From positions 1 through 56,716 of the forward strand of contig JAMPFM010000016.1 of NCBI GenBank assembly GCA_023664455.1: a stretch of DNA of 56,716 nucleotides, read 5' to 3'. This DNA is from Blautia sp. Lineage in GTDB: Bacteria > Bacillota > Clostridia > Lachnospirales > Lachnospiraceae. The notes under the pieces were generated by a model. The model had not been told where the DNA came from. It saw only the letters and a list, made by a program, of their open reading frames with translations, and made no database searches. Below are positions 48,834 to 56,716 of this stretch, one piece after another; positions within the stretch are counted from its first letter, which is position 1; the number at the start of each line of letters is the position of its first letter. Made by a program: the position numbers and the translations under genes.

Positions 48834-50183
48834 TTACTCATTCCGAATCGCCGCCAGCGGACTCAGCCTCATTGCGCGCAGCGCCGGGAAAAATCCTGCT
48901 ATCATGCCGACTAATACTGCAAACACCAGCGATAACAATGCAAGCCAGAGCGGGATATAAGATATTGACGACGCAATCCCCATATCGGATGCTCCCGCTG
49001 CGACTTTATTGATGATAGCGGAAATCGAATAGCTGAGAATCAGACCGATGATGCCGCCGATAAAACCGATAAACCCCGCTTCCAATAAAAACAGGGAACG
49101 GATATTGCGCAAATCGCAGCCAAGCACTTTCATGACGCCGATTTCTTTTGTCCGTTCATAGATGGACATCATCATCGTATTCGTAATCCCGATTGCCGCC
49201 ACGAATAAGGATACCGCACCGATACCGCCAAGCACTGCCTGGACATAACCCAGAGTCTTCTGTTCAGACTCTATCCACTCGGCGTTGCTGTTTGCTTCAT
49301 ATCCCATATCAATAATCAAATCCTGTACATCGGTAACATTTTCCATCTTATCGATATCCACAATAATCTGATTATAGAATATTTCTTTGTATGGTTTTCC
49401 TGTTTTCGTGGTCGGCTGCCCCGGAATTGCCTTATTTTTAAAAATCCGCCTAAGCTCCGTCACCGCCTTGTCAAGATCACAGTACACATACCACCCATTA
49501 CTGGAGTATTGACCCTCATCCGGCGTTTTTTCCACGCCGCAGGTTTCAATCAGATATTTCTTAGGCGGCGCAACCACTGTTTCCCCGTCGCTCCACTGGG
49601 ACTGCCAGTACGCATCCATATCAAAAATAATGAAAATCGGGTCTCGCATAAGGTCGATATCCGGCAGTTCGCCGGTTTCCCAATAACTGCTCCCGGTCTT
49701 GGAATTGCTGAAATCCTGCAGCACCTGACATCCATAGAAAAATTTCAATTCCTCATCGCTTGCCGAGGGCAGGCTGCCTTCGCCCACTTCGATTCCCAGC
49801 TCTTCTATCGCTGCAAGGGGCATTGCCCTTAAATTCAGATATCCCTGATATGCGCCGTATTTCGCCAATGCTGAAAATTGGAGCGTGGGATAAACTGCAT
49901 TGACATGCTCCATATGCGTTATCGTTTCTATCAGCTCATCGTCCAGCCGCAGGACGTCTTCTGAATTATCCCCATAAGAATACGGCTCATAAATTGTAAT
50001 CTGCGTCAGGCTTCCATAGGATTCATACTGCTCCAGCAGGGAGCGGCTGAGTCCAAGTCCCAGCGATATCATGACGACAATTGACGCCACGCCGATGACG
50101 ACGCCCAATACCGTTAAAATTGTCCGAACCTTTCTTTTCCAAAGGTTACTGCTGCTCATACGCAGTAAATCAAGGAATTTCAT
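48834..50183 (-). CDS. MacB-like ABC transporter permease
   Basis: This 449-residue permease has the MacB/LolC layout. An N-terminal helix (RTILTVLGVVIGVASIVVMI) is followed by a large extracytoplasmic MacB-PCD domain (about 45-310) and three C-terminal helices with the FtsX domain (ERTKEIGVMKVLGCDLRNIR). It forms an operon with an ATPase and a CARDB-like surface protein (ATPase, surface protein, permease). The substrate is unknown; export or mechanotransmission across the single membrane is possible. AAGGAGAG precedes the start by six bases. Confidence 0.9.
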   Translation of the reverse strand: MKFLDLLRMSSSNLWKRKVRTILTVLGVVIGVASIVVMISLGLGLSRSLLEQYESYGSLTQITIYEPYSYGDNSEDVLRLDDELIETITHMEHVNAVYPTLQFSALAKYGAYQGYLNLRAMPLAAIEELGIEVGEGSLPSASDEELKFFYGCQVLQDFSNSKTGSSYWETGELPDIDLMRDPIFIIFDMDAYWQSQWSDGETVVAPPKKYLIETCGVEKTPDEGQYSSNGWYVYCDLDKAVTELRRIFKNKAIPGQPTTKTGKPYKEIFYNQIIVDIDKMENVTDVQDLIIDMGYEANSNAEWIESEQKTLGYVQAVLGGIGAVSLFVAAIGITNTMMMSIYERTKEIGVMKVLGCDLRNIRSLFLLEAGFIGFIGGIIGLILSYSISAIINKVAAGASDMGIASSISYIPLWLALLSLVFAVLVGMIAGFFPALRAMRLSPLAAIRNE

Positions 50184-50195
50184 AATAATCTCTCC

Positions 50196-50213
50196 TTCTT
50201 ACTCAGTCTGCGG
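50196..50213. repeat. 18-bp motif shared with 6129-6146
   Basis: This is the second copy of TTCTTACTCAGTCTGCGG, 13 bases upstream of the permease start codon and overlapping nothing coding. Confidence 0.45.
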
Positions 50214-50230
50214 GTCTTATGCAAAATCGC

Positions 50231-52144
50231 CTAATCCTGTCCTGAGGAAGAAGCATTGTCTTCATCTATCGATAACAAATCATCCGCCAGCAGTGCCGCC
50301 GCTTTTTTCTTTTTCCGAAGATATACGAACGCAAAACCGCCCACGCCTGCTACAGCAATCAAAGCAATTACCACAATCGCGATAATCAGACCTTTGCGGG
50401 GACCGCCGCCTTCTTCCGGCATTTCCCCTTCGCCCATCATCATGTCTCCATCCATCATCATATCGTCATAAAATTCTTCCGAAACATACAGGGTAACAGT
50501 CTTCGTATCCACCGTCACATTCCCTGCATCATCTTCATAAGAAATATCCACGTTGATCGTACCGTCGTCCATCGTAGCGCTCATACCGGTTACCATAACA
50601 TCTACATTTCCGGTTGCGCCGGAAGCCAGATTTCCTACGAAAGCTGAGGATTCTTCAATCGAATCTGCACGGAATTTCACCTGCACATTATATAAAGTCG
50701 TTTTTCCTGTATTATAAATGCTAAACATGACGTTTGACTGGGAGCCGACTGTAATATCGGTAGGCACCACTTCCGGCGTACTGATATCGAAGCGGCTTTC
50801 CTGGTTAATCGGAATGGATACGCTTGCCGTATCGGTCAAATCGAACATCGCGCCCGCATCATATTTCATATTGACGTCCAGTACATAAGGTTTCTGGGCG
50901 AGGTCGGCTTTCGCCGTCATCTCGATTACAATATCCGCCGCCGTATTGGACGCTATCGAATCCATATAGACAGAGCTGGAACCTGATGTGGGCAGAAATG
51001 CCGCATAGGTATTCGTCTTATCTTCACCTTCCACCGCCGCCTGCATGTCGAATAAAACGTTTGTTACCGGCGTCTCTTTGGACGTATTCTTGACATGGAT
51101 TGTCAGGGTAAACGTATCCCCGGCAAAAACCTCCGCGGGTCTTGTTTCAAATCCTGTTACAACAATTCTCGGTTTGGCGTTGCTCGCCTCTTCCCCGCCG
51201 CCACCGATGAAGCCGCTTCCCGGTTTGCCCAGGGTATGCACGTAAACCGTCAGCTCCGCTGGCGCTTCACAGCGGATGCCAGTCTTGGTATACCATACGT
51301 TGAATTTCAATGGGTAATACCCGCTCATCACATCGTCTCTCGCTGTAAATTGGAACGTAAATTCCCGGCGGTTCGCCATCGCCGCATCATAGGTCTGGTT
51401 TCCGGGAATAAAAGGTTCTGTCCGTATATAACCGGTCATATCGGGTTTGAAAGGCCATTCCCCAACCGCATTGGAAGTCTGCGGCTCGATAATCAAATCA
51501 TTTAACTCTTCCGTCCCGAAATTGATAATCGGCAATACGATAGAAACCGTCTGTCCATAGCTGACCGTAGGCGTCGCCCAGTTATCCCCCACCTGCAGAA
51601 ATTCGCTGGTCGTAGCGCTTACATTAGCGGCAGCCGCCGATTCCATACTGCTCTTTACACCGGAAACATAGCTTGCTAACTCTGATACCGTCATGTCTGT
51701 GTTGGCAATGTAATAAACCGCACTATCGAATATTTTATGTACGTTTTCCATTACCTTTTCATCGGGACGATATTTGATTTCCAGACTCCGCATGAAATTT
51801 AGCAAATCTTCATCTGCAGCCGCCCTGTCGTTGTCGGTGATGATGCGGTTATCGCTACTGTTGGTAGTCTGGGTGTTTCCGTTAGCGTTATTGGTTGGTT
51901 TATTGTTCGTTGTGGTCTGGCTCGATGTCTCTGTACTGCTTTGACTTGTTCCTGTAGTGTTTTCACTTGTACCTGTACTGCCTTCACTTGTACCTGTACT
52001 TCCTTCGCTTGTACCTGTACTGCCTTCACTTGTACCGACACCACCTTCCGTCGCCTGCACATACACCGCCGACGGTGCCGCCAGAAAACAAGCCGCTGCA
52101 AGCATGACTCCTAACATTCCTTTTTTCCACGTCTTTTTTAACAT
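50231..52144 (-). CDS. Secreted, membrane-anchored CARDB/COG1361-like protein
   Basis: This 637-residue surface protein has a signal peptide (MLKKTWKKGMLGVMLAAACF, cleaved near AVYVQA). A low-complexity linker of GTSEGST repeats and Asn/Thr/Ser-rich sequence follows (about 35-105). Next come helical and beta-sandwich domains with CARDB-like segments (PRIVVTGFETRPAEVFAGDT; MFSIYNTGKTTLYNVQV). A Met/Asp/Glu/Gly-rich stretch, a C-terminal transmembrane helix (LIIAIVVIALIAVAGVGGFA) and a basic-then-acidic tail complete it. It probably acts as the extracellular partner of the flanking ABC ATPase and permease, comparable to accessory proteins of MacB-type systems. Confidence 0.83.
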   Translation of the reverse strand: MLKKTWKKGMLGVMLAAACFLAAPSAVYVQATEGGVGTSEGSTGTSEGSTGTSEGSTGTSENTTGTSQSSTETSSQTTTNNKPTNNANGNTQTTNSSDNRIITDNDRAAADEDLLNFMRSLEIKYRPDEKVMENVHKIFDSAVYYIANTDMTVSELASYVSGVKSSMESAAAANVSATTSEFLQVGDNWATPTVSYGQTVSIVLPIINFGTEELNDLIIEPQTSNAVGEWPFKPDMTGYIRTEPFIPGNQTYDAAMANRREFTFQFTARDDVMSGYYPLKFNVWYTKTGIRCEAPAELTVYVHTLGKPGSGFIGGGGEEASNAKPRIVVTGFETRPAEVFAGDTFTLTIHVKNTSKETPVTNVLFDMQAAVEGEDKTNTYAAFLPTSGSSSVYMDSIASNTAADIVIEMTAKADLAQKPYVLDVNMKYDAGAMFDLTDTASVSIPINQESRFDISTPEVVPTDITVGSQSNVMFSIYNTGKTTLYNVQVKFRADSIEESSAFVGNLASGATGNVDVMVTGMSATMDDGTINVDISYEDDAGNVTVDTKTVTLYVSEEFYDDMMMDGDMMMGEGEMPEEGGGPRKGLIIAIVVIALIAVAGVGGFAFVYLRKKKKAAALLADDLLSIDEDNASSSGQD

Positions 52145-52196
52145 CTTTCTTTCCCCTTCCAAAAGTAAATATGCTCCGGTAAAGATACCGTCAAGC

Positions 52197-52913
52197 TTAT
52201 GATTCCGCTTCTTTGCCTCTATTATCCTCAATCTGTACAATCTTTCCGTCCTTTATATGGAAAATGACGTCTGCAAAACCCGCCAGATAATTATCATGCG
52301 TTACCATAACAAGCGTTTGATTCTTCTCTCTGACGATTTTTTTCATCAGATTCATGACTTCCACAGACGTGTTGGAATCCAGATTTCCGGTAGGCTCGTC
52401 CGCGAAAATGATTTCGGGTTCCACCACCAAAGCTCTCGCCACGCCCACACGCTGCTGCTGACCGCCGGACATCTGATTCGGACGGTGCTTCTTATGTTTC
52501 GTCAGCCCCACCAAATCCAGCATTCCCTCCGCCTTTTTATTCCGGCTTTTCTTATCCATTCCCTGAAAAGTCAGCGGCAGAGCGACATTTTCAATGGCAT
52601 TCATCGTGCCCATCAGATTAAAAGATTGGAAAATAAACCCAATATGTTCCCGCCTGAAAGCAACCAACTGATTTTCCGTTTTCGTTTCCATATGCTCCCC
52701 GGCAATGATAATCTCACCTTTGGTCGGCTTTTCCAGACCGGCAAGCATATTCAGCAATGTCGATTTCCCGGACCCTGACGTTCCTACAATCGAGCAGAAA
52801 TTCCCTCTGTCTATCGTAAAATCCACTCCGTTCAGCGCCCGCACCTTCGTCTCGCCCACCCTGTATATCTTATACAGGTTCTTGACACTAATAACAGGTT
52901 CTGTCTGTCCCAT
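52197..52913 (-). CDS. ABC transporter ATP-binding protein (MacB/LolD type)
   Basis: This 238-residue ATPase has Walker A GTSGSGKST, Q-loop IFQSFNL, signature MSGGQQQRVG, Walker B IIFADEPTGNLD and His-switch MVTHDN. It is first in the operon with the CARDB-like protein and permease. GAGGG lies seven bases before ATG 52913. Upstream, a TATAAT (52972-52977 on the minus strand) could be its -10, but no good -35 is seen. Confidence 0.93.
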   Translation of the reverse strand: MGQTEPVISVKNLYKIYRVGETKVRALNGVDFTIDRGNFCSIVGTSGSGKSTLLNMLAGLEKPTKGEIIIAGEHMETKTENQLVAFRREHIGFIFQSFNLMGTMNAIENVALPLTFQGMDKKSRNKKAEGMLDLVGLTKHKKHRPNQMSGGQQQRVGVARALVVEPEIIFADEPTGNLDSNTSVEVMNLMKKIVREKNQTLVMVTHDNYLAGFADVIFHIKDGKIVQIEDNRGKEAES

Positions 52914-53064
52914 AGATTGTCCCTCACATAAACTTTAACATATCTCTTTCATGACTCTTAATGTCCACAACATTATACACCATAACCCTATAAAATGATA
53001 CTTCTTTTTCCCTTTTAGGATGCGCTTTTTTCTTAATATTTTATTAAGGAAAATTTATCCGCAC

Positions 53065-53096
53065 AAAAGGAGCCGTATCCTCATACAGCCCCTTTT
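53065..53096 (-). terminator. Terminator downstream of the GntR-ABC operon
   Basis: Minus-strand arms AAAAGGGGC and GCTCCTTTT (53088-53096 and 53065-53073) pair with one G-T wobble. A short T run is contained in the second arm. It lies about 85 bp past the permease stop; no gene is seen in 52914-53180. Confidence 0.55.
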
Positions 53097-53180
53097 CAGA
53101 CGACGGCACAGCGTTATGGCTGCCTTCCATTCACCTGTCGCCACATTCCAGACACTTCGGCATTTTTTCGCTGCGACGTT

Positions 53181-55361
53181 TTACTCCGCCGTATATGCCG
53201 TCCTTTCTGCTACAAAATCCGGTACTTTGCCACTCTTAAAGTGATAGTAATGATAACCCATATCGTATGGATACTCTGTACTTGGCTTAAAAGTAATCGT
53301 AATAGCATAGTTGCTATCGATATCCTGCTCTGTATCATTCCAGTACATTTCCAGGCTTGTCGGATAAATATCCTCAATAATTTTCTCAATTTCCGCCAGG
53401 TCTTCAAATGTCACGCTCCGGCTGTAATCACCCCTTGCACTGTATTCATAATCAATGGCGGCTGCCTCTGCGCCGAGTTCCAACAACTCCTCCGCCTTTT
53501 TCTGCTCATCCAGATGATAATTGGTAATCGATAAATTGGCAATATCCTCCGCCTGTAATTTCAGCGGATAGTAAGCATTATGTTCTTCCAGATAGGCGAT
53601 AGTATTCGTAAAGCTCTCATATACCGGAACCTCCCAGCTCAGATAATGGGTTTTTAAGCTCCACTCTAATTTTCCGCAGGGTCTGTTGTTCCTAAGCAGG
53701 GAAAAATCACAGGATTCCATATCCGCTATCCATGCCTGCCGTAACGCTTCGATTTCGGAAGTGGGCAGCTCACACTCTACCGCGCCGTTAGTATAGCTGA
53801 CCCGAAATTGTTTCTGCATCGTTGAAACAAAATCTTCATCATAAATCATCGCATAAGAACTTTCCCGATACTCTTTCGTGCCAACGATTCTGTTTAAAAG
53901 CTCCTCATTGGAGCTATCCGCGAAATCAATCAGAAACTGTCTGCTGACTTCCCTGCCGGATTTTAACCGGTATAGGACGTTTACGCCCCTGGCGTCCTGC
54001 ATATCCGCAGCAAATAAGCCCGAATGTTTCCTATCCGTCACCGCCTGATACTTTGCCGCCAGTTGACAGACTGCATCTGCATCTTTTAAAAACATATGCT
54101 CGCGCATATAATCATTACTGTTTAAATGCATGACGCCCCCCGTTTCCTCGGACCATTCGCAGTATTGATAATAGGGACCCATATCCATCGCCACGCTTTC
54201 CACGTCCTCTGCATCTGGAACATAAGAGTCATATCCCGACCAGTCAAAATAGTAGAAACAGAAAACCAGAACCACTGCCACTACGGCTATTCCAGTAGAG
54301 GCAAGATGCCTTATTGCGGCCCGGATATCAAACTCATAAAGGGACTCCATAATACCGCAGCATAATGCAGTGCCTATGACCATGCCAAGCAACGTAACGG
54401 GTATATTATAATAGGTAGCCTCATAAACCAGATAGCAGCATGCAACGCCGGCTAATACCGAAATGATAACCTTGATAAAAGGCTTTATCTGTCTAAAGGC
54501 AATCGCTTTTCCCACCGCCTCCGCAGGACGCTTCCGGTAGCACCAATAAGAAACCGCCAGCAGAAGCAGCGCCGCAAGAAGCCCCGCTATATAAAATGGC
54601 AAAAGTGTCTGCGTACTTTCCGAAAGCTCTTTTATCCTTCTCAAACTTTGTAAACCAGAATAATATTTCTCTATGAAATCTATCTTAACAGTACTATCCG
54701 TAAAAAAGTAATCCGCCGTATTGAAAAACGTATATTTCATCAAATGAACCAGATTTTCCGCTACAGTCCCTATCAATAGAAATACCATAACGGCAAATCC
54801 TGTAATCACGATATTTCCAGTCAGCATCACGGATAGAATGGAAATATGGTATACAACCAGAAATGCAATCGTATTCATCAGAAAGGCAAGCCCGCATTCT
54901 GCCAGCCCTCTGCCATTTACCGCCCCCTGCGTCGCTGCAATAAACAGCGCCAACAAAATACTGCCTATCGCTGATGCAAAATACATCAGCAACCCATTGG
55001 TATAAATGACTATAAAACGTCTTTTTACCGGAACGGGTACGCTGTGATACATATCCACTTTTCTTCTGTCATACAGATAGGAAAAGCCCTGCACTGCAAT
55101 CAGGATTCCCAAAAGAATAACCGGTGCGACGCACAACGGCTGGAAACCGAACGCGTCCGCCCCCGCATCCTGCAATGCCTTCTGATACAAGGCGTCCGCA
55201 GCATAGGCACCGCTTTCATGCTGGAACTTAATCCTGCTCAGATAGACTACCAGAATCCCCGGATACAGCGCCAGATTGGTTAAAATGCTGACAATCCATA
55301 CCCATATCCTTCTTTTATGATTTTCTCTCGCACTAACCGAGAATGAGTTTTTTGATGTCAT
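53181..55361 (-). CDS. ABC-2 type transporter permease with extracytoplasmic domain
   Basis: This 726-residue permease has about ten predicted helices in the first 400 residues (for example LTNLALYPGILVVYLS, APVILLGILIAVQGFSYLY). The large soluble C-terminal part (about 400-726) contains no transmembrane segment and resembles the DUF6449-type domain of clostridial YtrC/YtrD-like permeases. It overlaps the ATPase stop by 29 bp. It is encoded after a YtrA-like regulator and ATPase, an arrangement linked to cell-wall stress and antimicrobial peptides. Confidence 0.86.
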   Translation of the reverse strand: MTSKNSFSVSARENHKRRIWVWIVSILTNLALYPGILVVYLSRIKFQHESGAYAADALYQKALQDAGADAFGFQPLCVAPVILLGILIAVQGFSYLYDRRKVDMYHSVPVPVKRRFIVIYTNGLLMYFASAIGSILLALFIAATQGAVNGRGLAECGLAFLMNTIAFLVVYHISILSVMLTGNIVITGFAVMVFLLIGTVAENLVHLMKYTFFNTADYFFTDSTVKIDFIEKYYSGLQSLRRIKELSESTQTLLPFYIAGLLAALLLLAVSYWCYRKRPAEAVGKAIAFRQIKPFIKVIISVLAGVACCYLVYEATYYNIPVTLLGMVIGTALCCGIMESLYEFDIRAAIRHLASTGIAVVAVVLVFCFYYFDWSGYDSYVPDAEDVESVAMDMGPYYQYCEWSEETGGVMHLNSNDYMREHMFLKDADAVCQLAAKYQAVTDRKHSGLFAADMQDARGVNVLYRLKSGREVSRQFLIDFADSSNEELLNRIVGTKEYRESSYAMIYDEDFVSTMQKQFRVSYTNGAVECELPTSEIEALRQAWIADMESCDFSLLRNNRPCGKLEWSLKTHYLSWEVPVYESFTNTIAYLEEHNAYYPLKLQAEDIANLSITNYHLDEQKKAEELLELGAEAAAIDYEYSARGDYSRSVTFEDLAEIEKIIEDIYPTSLEMYWNDTEQDIDSNYAITITFKPSTEYPYDMGYHYYHFKSGKVPDFVAERTAYTAE

Positions 55362-56238
55362 ATCCCACTACCTCCGTTTCGCTGATAAAGATTTCTTCTA
55401 AGGATAATGGAAGAACCTCGAAAAAGACTGTATCCACCGTAGAGAAATGCGCGATTACGTCTTCTTTCGTGCTCCTTACCGTGTAAGCATAAAGAGAGCC
55501 GCGCTGTTCTTTTTTCAAAATTTCCAGCCCGCCGACTGCTTTGGTTTCTTCTTTCCCAGAAGCATAAACACATTGAATTTTCTGGATATTACACTTCATG
55601 TCTTCCAAATCTTTCGACAATAAAACGCCGCCTTTATGCAGCAGCCCTATATGGTCGCAGATATCCTCAAGCTCCCTTAAATTGTGGGAAGCAATCACCG
55701 GCGTTAAGCCGTTTTCTTCCATTTCCCTTGCAAAGATACTCTTCATGCCCTGCCGCATCACCGGGTCAAGACCGTCAAAAGTTTCATCGCACAAAAGATA
55801 CTTGGTATGGGAGCAGACTCCCAGTAACAGGGCAAGCTGTTTTTTCATGCCCTTGGAATAAGTAGATATTTTTCTGCTTTTATCCAGGTTAAAACTTTCC
55901 AGATACTGATAATACTCATCTTTGTTAAACTTCTCATAAATGCTGCTGATGTACTTTTCCATCGTCTCGGCATTGCCGCCCGAAAAGAAATAGGGTTCAT
56001 CCGCAATAAAAAACACTCTTTTCTTCACCTCTACATTGTCATAGACCGGCATACCATCCACTGCAATCGTTCCCTCGTCCGGTTTCAGGACTCCCGCGAT
56101 CATCCTAAGCACAGTACTCTTCCCTGCGCCGTTGGTTCCGATAAGTCCAAATACCGTATTCTCTTTCACCGTAACGCTGACCGAATCTACTGCTTTCATC
56201 GAATCGAAGGTCTTGGTGACGTTATATATCTCAATCAT
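55333..56238 (-). CDS. ABC transporter ATP-binding protein (YtrB-like)
   Basis: This 301-residue ATPase has Walker A GTNGAGKST, a signature YSKGMKKQ (instead of LSGGQ, as in ABC-2 type ATPases), Walker B YLLCDETFDGLD and His-switch IASHN. A C-terminal domain of about 100 residues is present. ATG 56238 with GGAGAG nine bases before is the likely start; a longer frame would overlap the GntR gene. It pairs with the ABC-2 permease. Confidence 0.92.
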   Translation of the reverse strand: MIEIYNVTKTFDSMKAVDSVSVTVKENTVFGLIGTNGAGKSTVLRMIAGVLKPDEGTIAVDGMPVYDNVEVKKRVFFIADEPYFFSGGNAETMEKYISSIYEKFNKDEYYQYLESFNLDKSRKISTYSKGMKKQLALLLGVCSHTKYLLCDETFDGLDPVMRQGMKSIFAREMEENGLTPVIASHNLRELEDICDHIGLLHKGGVLLSKDLEDMKCNIQKIQCVYASGKEETKAVGGLEILKKEQRGSLYAYTVRSTKEDVIAHFSTVDTVFFEVLPLSLEEIFISETEVVGYDIKKLILG

Positions 56239-56278
56239 ACCTTTTCGCTCTCCTCTCATCCTTTTTCGCTGCCGCTGC

Positions 56279-56632
56279 TTATATCTTCTGGATTTCAGCC
56301 AGGATTTCTTCTTTGGTAATCCCATACTCCACCGCTTCCGCCACCAGCCTGATAATCTCTTCCACACAGGCCTTTTTGCGCTCTTCGAGGAGCTTTTCCG
56401 TGCCTGCCACGAAATTGCCCCTGCCTTTTACGGCATAAATAAATTTCTCGCGCTCTAATTCCGTATAGGCTTTCTGAATGGTATTCGGATTGATGGACAG
56501 TTCCATCGCCAGACTCCTGACGGATGGCATCTGCTCATCCGGTGCAAGCCCCCCCTTTAGAATCAGGGTCTTGAACTTCTCCGCCACCTGTTCATAGATT
56601 GGGCGGGTGTCTTTGTAATCTATGATAATCAT
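56279..56632 (-). CDS. GntR-family regulator, YtrA subfamily
   Basis: This 117-residue regulator has a GntR winged helix (PIYEQVAEKFKTLILKGGLA, PDEQMPSVRSLAMELSINPN, TIQKAYTELEREKFI) and a short C-terminal helix pair for dimerisation, as in YtrA. YtrA represses its own ABC operon in Bacillus and is induced by lipid II-binding antibiotics. AAAGGAGG lies five bases before the start. It is the first gene of the operon; the promoter lies in the last 80 bases of the window. Confidence 0.92.
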   Translation of the reverse strand: MIIIDYKDTRPIYEQVAEKFKTLILKGGLAPDEQMPSVRSLAMELSINPNTIQKAYTELEREKFIYAVKGRGNFVAGTEKLLEERKKACVEEIIRLVAEAVEYGITKEEILAEIQKI

Positions 56633-56663
56633 AGGGACCTCCTTTCATTTCTGATTGATTGTA

Positions 56664-56700
56664 GGCGTTTGCGAAACGCCAGAACCCGCATAATTACGGG
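56664..56700. promoter_or_regulatory. Palindrome and hairpin upstream of the GntR gene
   Basis: GGCGTTT-GCG-AAACGCC (56664-56680) is a perfect palindrome about 30-50 bp before the gene start and a good candidate YtrA-type operator. Next to it, CCCG-N8-CGGG (56685-56700) is followed by a T-rich run on the plus strand, and could be the terminator of a plus-strand gene outside the window. Confidence 0.45.
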
Positions 56701-56716
56701 ATTCTTTTTTCTACAA

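Noticed and set aside
56664..56716. tRNA fragment at the right edge
   Set aside because: The two stems resemble a T arm only superficially; there is no T-loop consensus or acceptor pairing within view.

Overview
The window looks like chromosomal DNA of a gut Lachnospiraceae-type Clostridium. It has moderate-to-low GC, strong AGGAGG ribosome binding sites, many BceAB/FtsX-type ABC exporters and families typical of that group (DUF3842, DUF3737, HemZ, CPBP proteases, PBECR4). No rRNA, tRNA, CRISPR array, transposase or integrase was recognised.

Layout. 1-1900: a metal-binding HMA protein behind paired palindromes, a 54-aa orphan gene, and a divergent HxlR regulator/flavin reductase pair. 2054-3659: an AbiE toxin-antitoxin operon with a nested inverted-repeat operator over its promoter. 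3676-19546: a ten-gene sugar-acid operon (GH2 glycosidase, GPH symporter, HAD phosphatase, two GH3 glycosidases, UxuA, UxuB, Eda, KdgK, UxaC) facing a divergent AraC regulator. Together they import or release hexuronides and take D-glucuronate to pyruvate and glyceraldehyde-3-phosphate. 19614-24307: a response regulator, histidine kinase, ABC ATPase and FtsX permease. 24335-27784: small accessory genes, a HicB relic, an M50 protease, an ArsR regulator behind six 27-bp tandem repeats, and a HepT/MntA pair. 27834-33257: an XRE-DUF4097 regulator with an MFS exporter and an FtsX-type ABC transporter. 33432-34322: a promoter, 54-nt structured tandem repeats, a terminator and a predicted PBECR4 nuclease. 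34347-38588: two CPBP proteases, two TetR regulators and an anchored esterase with a tiny membrane partner. 38700-41631: DUF3842, a structured leader, two small membrane proteins and LarC. 41747-44580: DUF3737, a LysR regulator, and a broken HEPN/nucleotidyltransferase module fused to a histidine-kinase tail. 44646-48702: HemZ, enolase and an unknown two-gene unit. 48834-56632: a MacB-like ABC operon with a CARDB-type surface protein, then a GntR (YtrA)-ABC operon.

The most interesting locus is 33432-34322. It has the architecture of a type III toxin-antitoxin system, with repeat RNA, a terminator and then a ribonuclease gene. The protein, however, belongs to the BECR-fold PBECR4 family rather than ToxN/CptN/TenpN, and the repeat copies show compensatory base-pair changes. 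Other points of interest are the multi-hairpin leader before the LarC gene group, the 27-bp repeat array in the arsR leader, and the density of toxin-antitoxin modules, intact or decayed, between metabolic operons.
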